Origin: Streptococcus porcinus
GTDB lineage: Bacteria; Bacillota; Bacilli; Lactobacillales; Streptococcaceae
Direction of reading: 5' to 3'
NCBI RefSeq assembly: GCF_900475415.1
Contig: NZ_LS483388.1
Location: forward strand, 730,001 to 794,000
Length of the DNA: 64,000 nucleotides
Part shown: positions 39,499 through 49,143 of the stretch, piece after piece
Position numbering within the stretch: the first letter of the stretch is position 1
Layout: every line of letters starts with the position of its first letter
Position numbers and translations under genes: made by a program
Notes under the pieces: generated by a model
Database searches by the model: none
Seen by the model: only the letters and a program-made list of their open reading frames with translations
What the model was told of the DNA's origin: nothing

Positions 39499-41043
39499 AT
39501 GATTAAAGATATGATTGAGAGAATTGAAGAACTTGCAGTCCTTCAAGAAGATTATCCCGTTTATAATTGTATGGGGGAATGCCACACTTATGGGGACCTC
39601 AAACGAGACTCTGATAGTATCGCAAACTATATTAGTCAAATGCAATTAGAAGCTGGTTCCCCTGTTTTGGTATTTGGAGCACAGACCTATGATATGATTG
39701 CAACATTTGTTGCTTTAACAAAAGCAGGACATGCTTATATACCAGTAGATGTTCATTCTGCTCCAGAACGTGTGAGTGACATTATCGAAATCGGACAACC
39801 AAGTCTCATTATTGCTGTTGAACCGCTAAATGTTGAACTTAAAGGTCAAGAGCCTCCTGTTATTGATTTGGAGGCTATTAATCAAGCCAAAGCTCAACAA
39901 TCATCTTTTATATTAACCAATTCTGTCAAAGGAGATGATAATTACTATATTATCTTCACTTCTGGAACGACAGGTAAGCCTAAAGGTGTTCAAATCTCGC
40001 ATGATAATTTATTAAGCTTCACCAATTGGATGATTGAAGATCAGGAGTTTTCTACCCCTGAACGCCCACAAATGTTGGCTCAGCCACCCTACTCATTTGA
40101 CTTATCAGTGATGTACTGGGCACCAACTTTAGCTTTAGGAGGAACCTTATATGCCTTACCTAAGGAATTGGTTTCTGATTTTAAACAACTCTTTACAACC
40201 ATTACGAATTTACCGGTAGGGATTTGGACATCAACACCGTCTTTTGTTGATATGGCTATGCTAAGTGATGATTTCTGTCATGATAAAATGCCACAGTTAA
40301 CCCATTTTTACTTTGATGGTGAAGAGTTGACGGTATCAACAGCTAGAAAGCTGATGGAACGTTTCCCTGATGCTATCATTGTTAATGCCTATGGTCCAAC
40401 CGAAGCAACGGTAGCCCTATCTGCTATCCGCATTACTAAGGAAATGGTAGAGGCAGGTGCACGTTTACCAATTGGCTATACTAAGCTAGATTCACCTACC
40501 TATATCTTAGATGAAGATTTAAATGAAGTAGCAAATGGTGAGAGTGGTGAAATCATTGTTACGGGACCTGCAGTGTCAAAAGGTTATCTTAACAATCCTG
40601 AAAAAACCAAAGAGGCCTTCTTCACCTACAATGGTCAACCAGCTTATCATACTGGCGACCTAGGCTATTTTACTAAGGATAATATCCTCTGTTATGGTGG
40701 CAGATTAGATTTCCAAATTAAATATGGGGGCTACCGAATTGAGCTAGAGGATGTTTCACAACAACTAAAACAGTCGCCGTATGTAGATACAGCAGTTGCT
40801 GTTCCTCGTTACAATGCAGAGCATAAGGTACAGAATCTCTTAGCTTTTGTTGTCCTCAAAGATGGGGTTCGCCAACAGTTTGAACGTGATATTGATGTCA
40901 CAAAAGCTATCAAGGAATCTCTAAAAGATAGTATGATGTCTTATATGATGCCCTCTAAGTTTATTTACCGTCAAGCCTTGCCGATGACTCAAAATGGTAA
41001 GACGGATATCAAAACTTTGATAAACGAGGTGAATAATAGATGA
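39499..41043 (+). CDS. dltA: D-alanine--D-alanyl carrier protein ligase
   Basis: I choose ATG 39499, a few bases after AAGGAG; a TTG six bases earlier is less likely. The product has 514 residues with the ANL adenylation motifs: A3 [14 protein letters not shown]5 [13 protein letters not shown]7 YHTGDLG and A8 [18 protein letters not shown], with the A10 Lys in QNGKTDIK. It activates D-Ala with ATP and loads it on DltC. It is the first large gene of the dltXABCD operon and overlaps dltB by four bases. Confidence 0.96.
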   Translation: MIKDMIERIEELAVLQEDYPVYNCMGECHTYGDLKRDSDSIANYISQMQLEAGSPVLVFGAQTYDMIATFVALTKAGHAYIPVDVHSAPERVSDIIEIGQPSLIIAVEPLNVELKGQEPPVIDLEAINQAKAQQSSFILTNSVKGDDNYYIIFTSGTTGKPKGVQISHDNLLSFTNWMIEDQEFSTPERPQMLAQPPYSFDLSVMYWAPTLALGGTLYALPKELVSDFKQLFTTITNLPVGIWTSTPSFVDMAMLSDDFCHDKMPQLTHFYFDGEELTVSTARKLMERFPDAIIVNAYGPTEATVALSAIRITKEMVEAGARLPIGYTKLDSPTYILDEDLNEVANGESGEIIVTGPAVSKGYLNNPEKTKEAFFTYNGQPAYHTGDLGYFTKDNILCYGGRLDFQIKYGGYRIELEDVSQQLKQSPYVDTAVAVPRYNAEHKVQNLLAFVVLKDGVRQQFERDIDVTKAIKESLKDSMMSYMMPSKFIYRQALPMTQNGKTDIKTLINEVNNR

Positions 41044-42299
41044 TGGGAGTACTCGAAAAGATTCCTTATTTAGACCCCTACTCAAATCCTATCTATTTTG
41101 TTTATTTAATTTTTGCCTTACTGCCTATCATCATTGGGCTCTTTTATCGTAGACGACTCCCTTTATATGAATTCCTAGTAACGGGGGCCTTCATTTTGAT
41201 GATGTTTGGTCAGGATCACACGAGTCAACTAATAGCTTTTCTTATCTATGTTGTTTGGCAGACAGTTTGTGTTTTTAGTTATAAATGGTATAGAAAAAGA
41301 AATGACCACTTCATTGTTTTTGCATTAGCATTACTATTAATTATACTTCCTTTATTTTTTGTTAAATTGAGTCCATTTAACCAGGCTCATCCTAATCAAT
41401 CACTTTTTAGTTTTTTAGGGATATCCTATCTTACCTTTAAAAGTGTTGGTATGATAATGGAGATGCGAGACGGTATTTTAAAGGAATTTACTTTTCCTGA
41501 ATTTTTACGTTTCCTGATCTTTTTACCAACTTTTTCAAGTGGACCGATTGATCGTTTTAGACGTTTTCAAGAGGATTACCAGAATCTTCCTGATAAAGAG
41601 CAATATTTGCAAATGATAAATAAGTCTGTTATGTATATCATGCTTGGCTTTCTTTATAAATTTATCATTTCTTATTATTTGGGAAGTGTTTCGTTACCCA
41701 TCGTAGAAGCAAAAACGATTGCTACGGGTGGTCCGTTCAATATATATCTTGTTTTGGTTATGTACGTCTATGGCTTAAACCTCTTCTTTGATTTTGCGGG
41801 CTACTCTATGTTTGCAATTGCAATCTCAAATTTAATGGGGATTAAGACACCAGAAAACTTCCATTTGCCTTTCCTAGCTCCAAATTTAAAAGAATTTTGG
41901 AATAGGTGGCACATGACGTTATCATTCTGGTTTAGGGACTTTGTTTTTATGAGATTAGTACATTTTCTCATTAAGCATAAGGTCTTTAAAAACCGTAATG
42001 TCACCTCAGGCTTCGCCTATTTAGTTAACATGACAATTATGGGATTCTGGCACGGATTTACTTGGTACTATGTAGCCTACGGTGTTTTTCATGGAACTGG
42101 TCTTATTATAACTGATGCCTGGATTCGTAAGAAGAAAACCATTAATCGTAACCGTAAGCAAAAAGGCTTAGCTCCGTTATTTACAAGTAAAGCCTACCAT
42201 TATCTATCTATTGCAGTAACTTTTCATATAGTAATGATTTCGTTACTATTATTCTCAGGATTTTTGGATCGTTTCTGGATCCACCCTATGCGTTATTAA
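41040..42299 (+). CDS. dltB: DltB, membrane-bound O-acyltransferase (MBOAT) for D-Ala transfer
   Basis: 419 residues with about eleven membrane spans. The MBOAT catalytic His lies in [16 protein letters not shown], a family signature, and the conserved Asn/Trp region is [19 protein letters not shown]. It moves D-alanyl groups from carrier DltC across the membrane toward lipoteichoic acid. The ATGATG start overlaps the dltA TGA; which of the two ATGs is used is unclear. Confidence 0.95.
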   Translation: MMGVLEKIPYLDPYSNPIYFVYLIFALLPIIIGLFYRRRLPLYEFLVTGAFILMMFGQDHTSQLIAFLIYVVWQTVCVFSYKWYRKRNDHFIVFALALLLIILPLFFVKLSPFNQAHPNQSLFSFLGISYLTFKSVGMIMEMRDGILKEFTFPEFLRFLIFLPTFSSGPIDRFRRFQEDYQNLPDKEQYLQMINKSVMYIMLGFLYKFIISYYLGSVSLPIVEAKTIATGGPFNIYLVLVMYVYGLNLFFDFAGYSMFAIAISNLMGIKTPENFHLPFLAPNLKEFWNRWHMTLSFWFRDFVFMRLVHFLIKHKVFKNRNVTSGFAYLVNMTIMGFWHGFTWYYVAYGVFHGTGLIITDAWIRKKKTINRNRKQKGLAPLFTSKAYHYLSIAVTFHIVMISLLLFSGFLDRFWIHPMRY

Positions 42300-42314
42300 A
42301 AAAGGAAAATTATT

Positions 42315-42554
42315 ATGACTATTGAAGAAACTATTATTGATGCTTTTGACCGTCTCTTTATGGAAGATGTTTCAGATATGAAAGATGAAGATTTGTTTGA
42401 TGCTGGGGTATTAGACAGCTTGGGAACAGTTGAACTCATTGTTGAGCTAGAGTCACTCTTTAATATCAAGGTGCCCATATCAGAATTTGGACGGGAGGAT
42501 TGGAACACCGTTTCAAAAATTGTTGAAGGTGTAAAGGAACTTCAAAATGCTTAA
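42315..42554 (+). CDS. dltC: D-alanyl carrier protein
   Basis: 79 residues. The phosphopantetheine attachment Ser is in [13 protein letters not shown] (near residue 36), the normal acyl-carrier pattern. It is acidic and helical. It is loaded by DltA and used by DltB. It overlaps dltD by eight bases, so translation is coupled. Confidence 0.96.
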   Translation: MTIEETIIDAFDRLFMEDVSDMKDEDLFDAGVLDSLGTVELIVELESLFNIKVPISEFGREDWNTVSKIVEGVKELQNA

Positions 42555-43839
42555 AAAATTAGCTTATATATTAGGGCCCTTGGTTGTGGCTTTAATGCTA
42601 GTTTTAGTTACAATATTTGCTTTTCCCAGTCGCTTACCACATTCACTGATAGCTGAAAAAAGAAGTGCCGTTGCTATTACAAATAATAGTTTTAAAAATA
42701 GCTTAGTAAAGCGTCAAGCTTTAGATGACCCTAAACATCGTTTTGTTCCTTTTTTTGGTTCTAGTGAATGGAGTCGAATGGATAGTATGCATCCATCGAT
42801 TATTGCTGAAAAGTACCAGCGAAGCTATCGTCCATATCTGCTAGGTAATCGTGGATCACAATCGTTGGTGCATTACTATGGTATGCAACAGATGACCAAT
42901 AACCTTAAAAATAAAAAAGCAGTCTTTGTCATATCGCCCCAGTGGTTTACACCTCAGGGAACTGACTCAGGTGCTGTTCAAACTTACCTTTCAAAAACTC
43001 AGATATATGAGTTTTTGCTACATGCGAACCAAGAAGATACCACTTCCCGCTTTGCTGCTAAACGCATGTTGGAAATGAATCCTGATGTTGCAAAGGCTAA
43101 GTTATTAAAGAAAATTAGTTTAGGACAACAATTGAGTTTCTGGGATAAATATACACTAAGGCTACAGTATAATATCTCTTTGAGAGAAGAGTCGCTCTTT
43201 TCATTCTTAGCTAAATCGAAAACTTTTGATACTCGTATTATGCCACGTGTTGAAGGACTTCCAAAGAAATTTTCTTATAGTCGCTTAACAGAATTGGCTA
43301 TTAAACGTGGGGAAGCAGCTACCACTAACAATCCCTTCGGAATTAAAAATAGTTTTTATAGCAAACGGATTGCACCGGACCTTGCGAAATATCGGTCCTT
43401 CCAGAGAAATTACGTCTATATTAATTCTCCAGAGTACAATGATTTCCAACTAGTATTAACTGAGTTGGCTAAGCAAAATACAGATGTTCTCTTTATTATA
43501 CCGCCAGTCAATCAACTCTGGGCTAAGTATACTGGGCTTAGTCAGGATAAATACTTAGATGCAGTTCATAAAATAAAATATCAGTTAAACTCACAAGGTT
43601 TTAACCAAATTGCCGACTTTTCAAATAAAGGTGGCGAGCCTTATTTTATGGAAGATACTATTCATATGGGTTGGAATGGTTGGTTAGCAGTTGATAAAGT
43701 AGTACAACCCTTTTTAGAGGTGGAAAAAAATACTAACCACTACAAAATGAATCCTTACTTTTATTCAAGAGAATGGGCGAAAAAACCCTTTGTAGCCAAT
43801 AAAGAAGATAAGAATACAAAGCTAACAAATACTCCCTAG
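42547..43839 (+). CDS. dltD: DltD, D-alanine transfer protein
   Basis: 430 residues: one N-terminal membrane anchor ([18 protein letters not shown]) and an extracellular SGNH-like domain. Conserved stretches are [15 protein letters not shown] (the block with the catalytic Ser) and [11 protein letters not shown] (the Asp/His block near the C-terminus). It passes D-Ala to teichoic acid on the outer face. It is the last gene of dltXABCD, with a terminator after it. Confidence 0.95.
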   Translation: MLKKLAYILGPLVVALMLVLVTIFAFPSRLPHSLIAEKRSAVAITNNSFKNSLVKRQALDDPKHRFVPFFGSSEWSRMDSMHPSIIAEKYQRSYRPYLLGNRGSQSLVHYYGMQQMTNNLKNKKAVFVISPQWFTPQGTDSGAVQTYLSKTQIYEFLLHANQEDTTSRFAAKRMLEMNPDVAKAKLLKKISLGQQLSFWDKYTLRLQYNISLREESLFSFLAKSKTFDTRIMPRVEGLPKKFSYSRLTELAIKRGEAATTNNPFGIKNSFYSKRIAPDLAKYRSFQRNYVYINSPEYNDFQLVLTELAKQNTDVLFIIPPVNQLWAKYTGLSQDKYLDAVHKIKYQLNSQGFNQIADFSNKGGEPYFMEDTIHMGWNGWLAVDKVVQPFLEVEKNTNHYKMNPYFYSREWAKKPFVANKEDKNTKLTNTP

Positions 43840-43927
43840 CAAGTTAAAATGGGTAAATGTCTAACTAAAGAAGAAGCTAATCACTTTAAATAGCTCCTTT
43901 TAATGGCTATATCAAAAACAAAACCTC

Positions 43928-43954
43928 AAGAGGACGCCTGCTCCTCTTTTTTTT
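43928..43954 (+). terminator. Terminator of the dlt operon
   Basis: AAGAGGA-cgcctgc-TCCTCTT followed by TTTTTT; the stem can extend inward by G-C pairs. Confidence 0.85.
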
Positions 43955-43990
43955 GTATATAGAACTTAAATTACCTAATTAGAGAAATCA

Positions 43991-44034
43991 AAAAGACCTA
44001 GAAAACCTGTTTATTCAGGTTTTCTAGGTCTTTT
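43991..44034. terminator. Long bidirectional terminator between dlt and mal operons
   Basis: A perfect 19-bp stem (AAAAGACCTAGAAAACCTG with CAGGTTTTCTAGGTCTTTT) and a 6-base loop between convergent operons. The 292-base gap 43840-44131 holds these two hairpins and nothing else I can support. Confidence 0.9.
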
Positions 44035-44131
44035 ATTGCTTGAGTTGTTAGTTATAAGTAAGATTCTTTGTCTATTTTGATAAACTCGTCGGACTCAGAA
44101 ATAGCATCTTAAGCTTAACATCTTTTGAAAT

Positions 44132-44968
44132 CTATTTAACAGATCCACCTGTAATACCTTCAACGTAATATTTTTGCATGAAGATGAAGAGGAGAGTGAT
44201 GGGAACTGCAATTAATACGGAGCCAGCAGCAAAAGCACGGAACCAAGTATTAATTGTATCAACTTGTAGCATTGAGAAAAGTCCGATAGCAACGGTATAT
44301 TTGCTTGTAGCATCACCTAAGATAACTTGGGCAAAGATAAAGTCAATCCAAGGTCCCATGAAAGATAGTAGTGCTGTATAAACAATGATAGGTTTTGATA
44401 ATGGTAAAGTTATTTTAAAGAAGATATCCATTCTCGTAGCCCCATCAATCATTGCTGATTCATCTAAAGAGTACGGAATGGTATCAAAGAACCCTTTAGC
44501 AATATAGAATCCTAATGCTGCACCAGCTGAATAGACAAGTACAAGTGCTGTTAAGGTTTGAGTTAAACCTAGCGCCTTTAAGATGTAGTAGACAGCAATC
44601 ATGCTCATAAAGCCAGGAAACATATTAAGGACAAGCGCTAATTTAAGGAAGCCGTTGCGATGTTTGAATTTAATCCGGCTAAGAGAGTAGGCCATAGCTA
44701 CTGTAATGAAGGTAGAAATGATACAAGTAGCTGATGCGACCATAAAGGTATTAGCAAACCAACGACCAAAAGGAAATGACTCATTGGTAAATAGCATGAT
44801 GTAATTATTTAAGGTAAAAGTTTTGGGAAGGAAGTAGTTAACGTAGGCAGTTCCTTCGCCACGAAAACTTGTTAAGACAACCCAAACAATTGGGAACAGC
44901 CATACAATAGCAAGTATTGTTAAGGTAGTATAAACTAAACCAAGTTGGAATCGACGTTTATTTTTCAT
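44132..44968 (-). CDS. malD: Maltodextrin ABC transporter permease MalD/MalG
   Basis: 278 residues, six membrane spans. The EAA loop is DESAMIDGATRMDIFFKITLP, the contact site for the ATPase. The start RRFQLGLVYTTLTILAIVWLFPI and the end QKYYVEGITGGSVK are the MalG type. It overlaps the MalC-like gene by one base. No dedicated ATPase is in the cluster; streptococcal maltodextrin systems use a shared MsmK-type ATPase elsewhere. Confidence 0.93.
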   Translation of the reverse strand: MKNKRRFQLGLVYTTLTILAIVWLFPIVWVVLTSFRGEGTAYVNYFLPKTFTLNNYIMLFTNESFPFGRWFANTFMVASATCIISTFITVAMAYSLSRIKFKHRNGFLKLALVLNMFPGFMSMIAVYYILKALGLTQTLTALVLVYSAGAALGFYIAKGFFDTIPYSLDESAMIDGATRMDIFFKITLPLSKPIIVYTALLSFMGPWIDFIFAQVILGDATSKYTVAIGLFSMLQVDTINTWFRAFAAGSVLIAVPITLLFIFMQKYYVEGITGGSVK

Positions 44969-46329
44969 TATTTAACAGTTCCTTCCTTGTATGATGCAGT
45001 ACGAGTATAAGCTAATAAACTGAAAATCGCAGACACAGCAAAGATTAAGATACCGATAACTGAGGCTAGATTGTAGTCAGCAGCAGTAACGGTGAGTTTG
45101 TAGAGCCATGTAACGAGAAGATCAGTTGTTCCAGCTTGATAATAATGTGAATTTGTTGGTCCACCACCCGTTAATAGATAGATAACGTTAAAGTTATTAA
45201 TATTACCAATAAATTGTTGGATTAGATTTGGTGTCATAATCAAGAGAATTTGTGGAAAAGTAATAGATTTAAACACTTGGAATTTACTTGCTCCATCAAT
45301 TTCAGCAGCTTCAATTTGTTCGCTTGGCAGGTTCATAATAATACCAGTGGCGATTAACATGGTGAAGGGGATACCAATCCACATGTTAACAAAAATGATT
45401 GAGAATTTTGCCCATAATGGATCAGATAAAAATGGCAAGGCGTGTTTGATAAGTCCAAGTTTATAGAGTAAAGCATTTATTGGCCCTTCATCATTTAACA
45501 AATTACGCATAATCAATAATGAAATAAATTGTGGAACGGCGATAGTAATAACAAAAATTGTCCGCCACATTTTTTTCAATTTTAAGCCCTTGGTATTAAT
45601 CAGCAGAGCTAAAATAATACCGAAGAAGAAATTAGTAACAGTAGCAAAAACGGCCCAAATCAGTGTCCATGAGAAGACAGGGAAAAAAGTACCTGCCATA
45701 CGACCACTTAAAATATTACCGAAATTTTTAAATCCAACCCAGTCGAAGAGCGATTTAGGTGGTAGATGGTTATGATCAAAGTTTGTGAATGCTAAGCAGA
45801 TCATATAGACCAGTGGTAAAATGGTGAAGAGGAGAATACCAATCAACGGCACTGCCATCAGGGTCATGTGGAAACGACCGTTAGCTAATGTGAGAAAATC
45901 TTCTTTGAAGGTTGGAATCTTCTCGTCTTGACTCTTAAGCAGATAGAGGTTTCTAGCACTTTTAAGATTACACCAATAGATGTAGGCAAAAACTAAGCAA
46001 AAAATGATTGCAGCTAAACCAAAGATGAGCATTAGCATGGAGTTATCACCATCAACGGCAACTTTCAATTTAATACCATCAATAGTTTTAGTAACTATTC
46101 CTTGGGTTTGAGTACCTAAGGTGATAATACCTTTAAAGGCCGGAATAATTTGGCTGACAAAAGCAATCAGAAAAACGATTTCACTTACTAAAAATAGTAA
46201 CCCTTTAATAAATTGTTTATTGGCAAGATTGGCAAATCCCATAATTAATGTAGATAGCTTAATATCCCAACTACCTTTTTTTAATGCGTCAGTTACACTG
46301 ACCTCTGGCACCAAGCTTTTTTGTATCAT
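44968..46329 (-). CDS. malC: Maltodextrin ABC transporter permease MalC/MalF
   Basis: 453 residues. The extra N-terminal region (SLVPEVSVTDALKKGSWDI, then two spans and a large loop near residues 75-110) is usual for Gram-positive MalC. The permease core follows with EAA loop EAAEIDGASKFQVFKSITF and end FAVSAIFSLLAYTRTASYKEG. It pairs with MalD as the membrane channel for maltodextrins. It lies 231 bases downstream of malX with hairpins between, so binding protein and permeases are probably made in unequal amounts. Confidence 0.93.
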   Translation of the reverse strand: MIQKSLVPEVSVTDALKKGSWDIKLSTLIMGFANLANKQFIKGLLFLVSEIVFLIAFVSQIIPAFKGIITLGTQTQGIVTKTIDGIKLKVAVDGDNSMLMLIFGLAAIIFCLVFAYIYWCNLKSARNLYLLKSQDEKIPTFKEDFLTLANGRFHMTLMAVPLIGILLFTILPLVYMICLAFTNFDHNHLPPKSLFDWVGFKNFGNILSGRMAGTFFPVFSWTLIWAVFATVTNFFFGIILALLINTKGLKLKKMWRTIFVITIAVPQFISLLIMRNLLNDEGPINALLYKLGLIKHALPFLSDPLWAKFSIIFVNMWIGIPFTMLIATGIIMNLPSEQIEAAEIDGASKFQVFKSITFPQILLIMTPNLIQQFIGNINNFNVIYLLTGGGPTNSHYYQAGTTDLLVTWLYKLTVTAADYNLASVIGILIFAVSAIFSLLAYTRTASYKEGTVK

Positions 46330-46376
46330 AAATTTTCTCCTTTGTATAGGATAGTTTTGGTAACATAGCTAAATGT

Positions 46377-46411
46377 TACGTAAACCTTTAAGAATCTTAA
46401 AAGTTTACGTA
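46377..46411 (-). other. Intergenic hairpin near the malC start
   Basis: TACGTAAAC and GTTTACGTA form a 9-bp stem, extendable with ATG/CAT at its base. No T-run follows on either strand, so it is more likely a processing or stability element than a terminator. Confidence 0.55.
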
Positions 46412-46444
46412 GCATACAGCTAAGTTTTTAAATAAAAACAAGTA

Positions 46445-46489
46445 GGAGTGGTCTAAATCCCTATAAGTACTGAGACCTAGATCCACTCC
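46445..46489 (-). other. Hairpin after malX (differential expression element)
   Basis: GGAGTGG and CCACTCC with an inner CTA/TAG pair bracket a large loop in the malX-malC gap. Together with the second hairpin it could stabilise the malX mRNA 3' end, allowing more binding protein than permease. Confidence 0.5.
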
Positions 46490-46560
46490 CTATTGGAGAA
46501 GACAATCACGTAATCTAATTAGTAACAACTCCCGAACTTGTTTATAGTGTTCAACAATGA

Positions 46561-47811
46561 TTATTTTGTTGTAGCAATGTCTTTATCAAATTGTTGTAAT
46601 TTGGCTAGGAAGTCACCTTCTTTGATTTTGCCACTATAGGCATCGCTAAGAATAGCTGCACTTTCTGTCCAAAAAGTACCCATTTGGCTAACTTTTGGCA
46701 TGACTACTGTGTAATCAGAAGATGAGCCCATTGTAATAACTGTTTTTGCAAGTTCATTAGATTGGACGTCTTGAGAAGATTGAACATCTTTGTTTGAAGG
46801 AACGATATTACGTGTTTTAAATTGATTTTTTTGGCTTTCAGCACTTGTTAAGTATGAAGCAAGTTTGTAGCTTGCTGCGATACGTTTTGTATCACCCTTA
46901 GCTGGAGCTTGGTTAACGGCATAAAGTTTAACGCCAAGGAAAGCTTTTTGTTGAACTTCTTGGCCACCAATAGTTACTTTAGGATAGACAGCTACAGCGA
47001 GTTTGTCTTTGCCGATAGCTTCTTGAGCAGCAGCGTAGTCCCAAGGTCCTGATTCAAATGATGCAACTGAACCATCGCCAAACTTAGACATTGTATTATT
47101 AGCATCTAAGTTGACAAAACCTTTATTATTTTTTTGGTCAGCAATCCATTTAAGAACTGCAACACCTTTGTCGTTGCCCCAGTTTGTCCCTTTAACATCT
47201 TCACCGTTTTGACCAAATAGTGTGTCACCTACGGACATGAATAAAGGTCCAGTAATATAGGCGTTAGCTTGTTTGAAGTTTCCACCAAAAGTAGCTTTTG
47301 AAGTGATTGATTCGTATGATTTAACATCTTCAGCACTTAATTTTTCTTTATTGTAGAAAAGAACTTGTGATTCAATACCAAATGGGAAACCGTAAGTTTT
47401 GCCCTTATATTGAGCACCAGCAATGGCTTGTTCTGTGTCATTCTTAGTAATATCTTTTGTATATTTGGCAGGAACTTCTTGAATAGTACCAGATTCAACA
47501 AGTTGTCCTAATTGATCATGAGGAAGAGAAAATACATCAGCAGCAGTACTAGCATCTTTTTTGATTTTTTCTTGTGCTTTTGGATCTTCAGATTCTACAA
47601 CTTTTACTTTATAGCCAGAATCTTTTTCAAATTTCGCAACAGTTTCAGCATAAGATTTCTTAGCTCCAGTTGGAACCCATAATTTAATTGTTTTAGAGTC
47701 TGATGAAGCAGATTCTTTCTTATCGTTTGAAGCTGATGAGCAACCTACCAAAAGAGTACTTGCAAGTGTTAAGCTTGCTCCGCTGACGATAATTTTTTGC
47801 CATGATTTCAT
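46561..47811 (-). CDS. malX: Maltodextrin-binding lipoprotein MalX
   Basis: The third codon ATG 47811 is eight bases after AGGAGG, so I prefer it to ATG 47817. The 416-residue product has a lipoprotein signal ending in lipobox LLVGC (Cys near residue 24) and a SBP_bac_1 fold (TIKLWVPTGAKKSYAETV, TYGFPFGIESQVLFYNKEK, GSVASFESGPWDY). It binds maltodextrins outside the cell for MalCD. It is transcribed from a promoter with a LacI-family operator in its spacer. Confidence 0.94.
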   Translation of the reverse strand: MKSWQKIIVSGASLTLASTLLVGCSSASNDKKESASSDSKTIKLWVPTGAKKSYAETVAKFEKDSGYKVKVVESEDPKAQEKIKKDASTAADVFSLPHDQLGQLVESGTIQEVPAKYTKDITKNDTEQAIAGAQYKGKTYGFPFGIESQVLFYNKEKLSAEDVKSYESITSKATFGGNFKQANAYITGPLFMSVGDTLFGQNGEDVKGTNWGNDKGVAVLKWIADQKNNKGFVNLDANNTMSKFGDGSVASFESGPWDYAAAQEAIGKDKLAVAVYPKVTIGGQEVQQKAFLGVKLYAVNQAPAKGDTKRIAASYKLASYLTSAESQKNQFKTRNIVPSNKDVQSSQDVQSNELAKTVITMGSSSDYTVVMPKVSQMGTFWTESAAILSDAYSGKIKEGDFLAKLQQFDKDIATTK

Positions 47812-47845
47812 AGCCATTTCCTCCTAAGAAATATTTTATAAGTCT

Positions 47846-47874
47846 ATTATGCAACCGTTTGCAGTTTATGTCAA
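47846..47874 (-). promoter_or_regulatory. malX promoter with MalR-type operator
   Basis: On the minus strand: TTGACA (47874-47869), a 17-base spacer, CATAAT (47851-47846). TGCAAACGGTTGCA (47850-47863), a near-perfect LacI-family palindrome, fills the spacer. It also resembles a CcpA (cre) site. Confidence 0.8.
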
Positions 47875-47940
47875 TAGTTTTTTTGATTTTTTTCAAAAAA
47901 ATGTCAAAAAATTAGATTTGCTAAAACTTTTAGAGAGGCT

Positions 47941-47968
47941 TTGATTTTTCCAAGGATAATTGTATAAT
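47941..47968 (+). promoter_or_regulatory. malR promoter
   Basis: TTGATT (47941-47946), a 16-base spacer and TATAAT (47963-47968). No operator is seen within it. Confidence 0.7.
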
Positions 47969-48024
47969 GGAAAAAAACACATGCGTAGAAATAAGAACAA
48001 CTGTTCTTAATATGAGAGGTATGA

Positions 48025-49062
48025 ATGGTAACAATAAAAGATGTTGCTAACAAGGCAGGAGTAAATCCATCAACTGTTAGTCGGGTATTAAAAGATAATA
48101 AATCTATATCTGAGAAAACAAAGGAAAAAGTCCGAAAAGCTATGCAGGAATTGGGTTATGTGCCAAACCTTGCAGCGCAAATACTGGCTAGTGGTCTAAC
48201 ACATAATATCGGTCTGGTCTTTCCTCCAATAACCTTCACTGATCGTTTGTCAGAGCCTTTTTTTATGCAAATATTATCCACTATTACCAATGAAGCAAAG
48301 AAACATCACTTTACGATTTCTATCGCAACTGGTAATTCAGTTGAAGCTCTTGAAGAGCAAGTTAAATTGATGCATCTTCAAAAGAGAGTTGATGGTTTTA
48401 TTATTTTATATTCCGAATTAAATGATCCCGTTCGCCACTATTTAATGGCAAATAAGATTCCTTTTGTAATTGTCGGAGCACCTGAAGGCGATGAAAATAA
48501 TATCACGTATATAGATAATGATAATCAATTAATGGCTAAAACAGCAATTAATTATTTATATAATAATGGTCATAAACGTATTTTATTTATCACAGATGAT
48601 CTCCAATCAGAAGTGGCATCTGAGCGCTATATTGGTTACCTCAAGGGGTGTATGAAATTACATTTGGAGTCAAAACCAATGTTGCTGTTTGACCGTAGTG
48701 ATCCCATGAGTGTGGAAGAGCTGACCGAAACTATTTTTGATTTTCGGGCAACAGCCTTGATTGTTATTGGTGATATTCTAAGTGTCCGAATGATTCAATT
48801 ACTTTCATACTACGGTCTGAAAGTTCCAGATGATATCTCTATTATTACCTTTAATAATTCAACATATTGCAAATTGGTTCACCCCTACCTAACGACATTT
48901 GACATTAATGTTGACAATTTGGGGGTCACAAGTTTTAAGCAATTAATGGACATTATCAGTTCAAAAGAACAGTCTCTTAGTCAAAAAATCTTTGTGCCCT
49001 TTACGCTTAAGATTAGAGAGAGTGTTCGCAATTTAAAAAATAGTAAGAAAAGCAGTATTTGA
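48025..49062 (+). CDS. malR: LacI-family maltose/maltodextrin repressor MalR
   Basis: 345 residues, ATG behind AGAGGT. The LacI HTH is VTIKDVANKAGVNPSTVSRV with hinge AMQELGYVPNLAAQ. A periplasmic-binding-like sensor domain follows (THNIGLVFPP, VDGFIILYSE, DDISIITFNNSTYC). It sits between the divergent malX and malQ-malP units, and palindromes fitting its family lie in both promoters. It should repress both until maltose or maltodextrin binds. Confidence 0.93.
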   Translation: MVTIKDVANKAGVNPSTVSRVLKDNKSISEKTKEKVRKAMQELGYVPNLAAQILASGLTHNIGLVFPPITFTDRLSEPFFMQILSTITNEAKKHHFTISIATGNSVEALEEQVKLMHLQKRVDGFIILYSELNDPVRHYLMANKIPFVIVGAPEGDENNITYIDNDNQLMAKTAINYLYNNGHKRILFITDDLQSEVASERYIGYLKGCMKLHLESKPMLLFDRSDPMSVEELTETIFDFRATALIVIGDILSVRMIQLLSYYGLKVPDDISIITFNNSTYCKLVHPYLTTFDINVDNLGVTSFKQLMDIISSKEQSLSQKIFVPFTLKIRESVRNLKNSKKSSI

Positions 49063-49081
49063 AAAAATATTGTTTTTTTTA

Positions 49082-49110
49082 TTGACTTACGCAAACGCTT
49101 GCGTTATAAT
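49082..49110 (+). promoter_or_regulatory. malQ promoter with MalR-type operator
   Basis: TTGACT (49082-49087), a 17-base spacer and perfect TATAAT (49105-49110). ACGCAAACGCTTGCGT (49089-49104), a LacI-family palindrome, occupies almost the whole spacer. Confidence 0.88.
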
Positions 49111-49143
49111 CTCATCATAGTCACTATTATGAGAGGTATTAGA

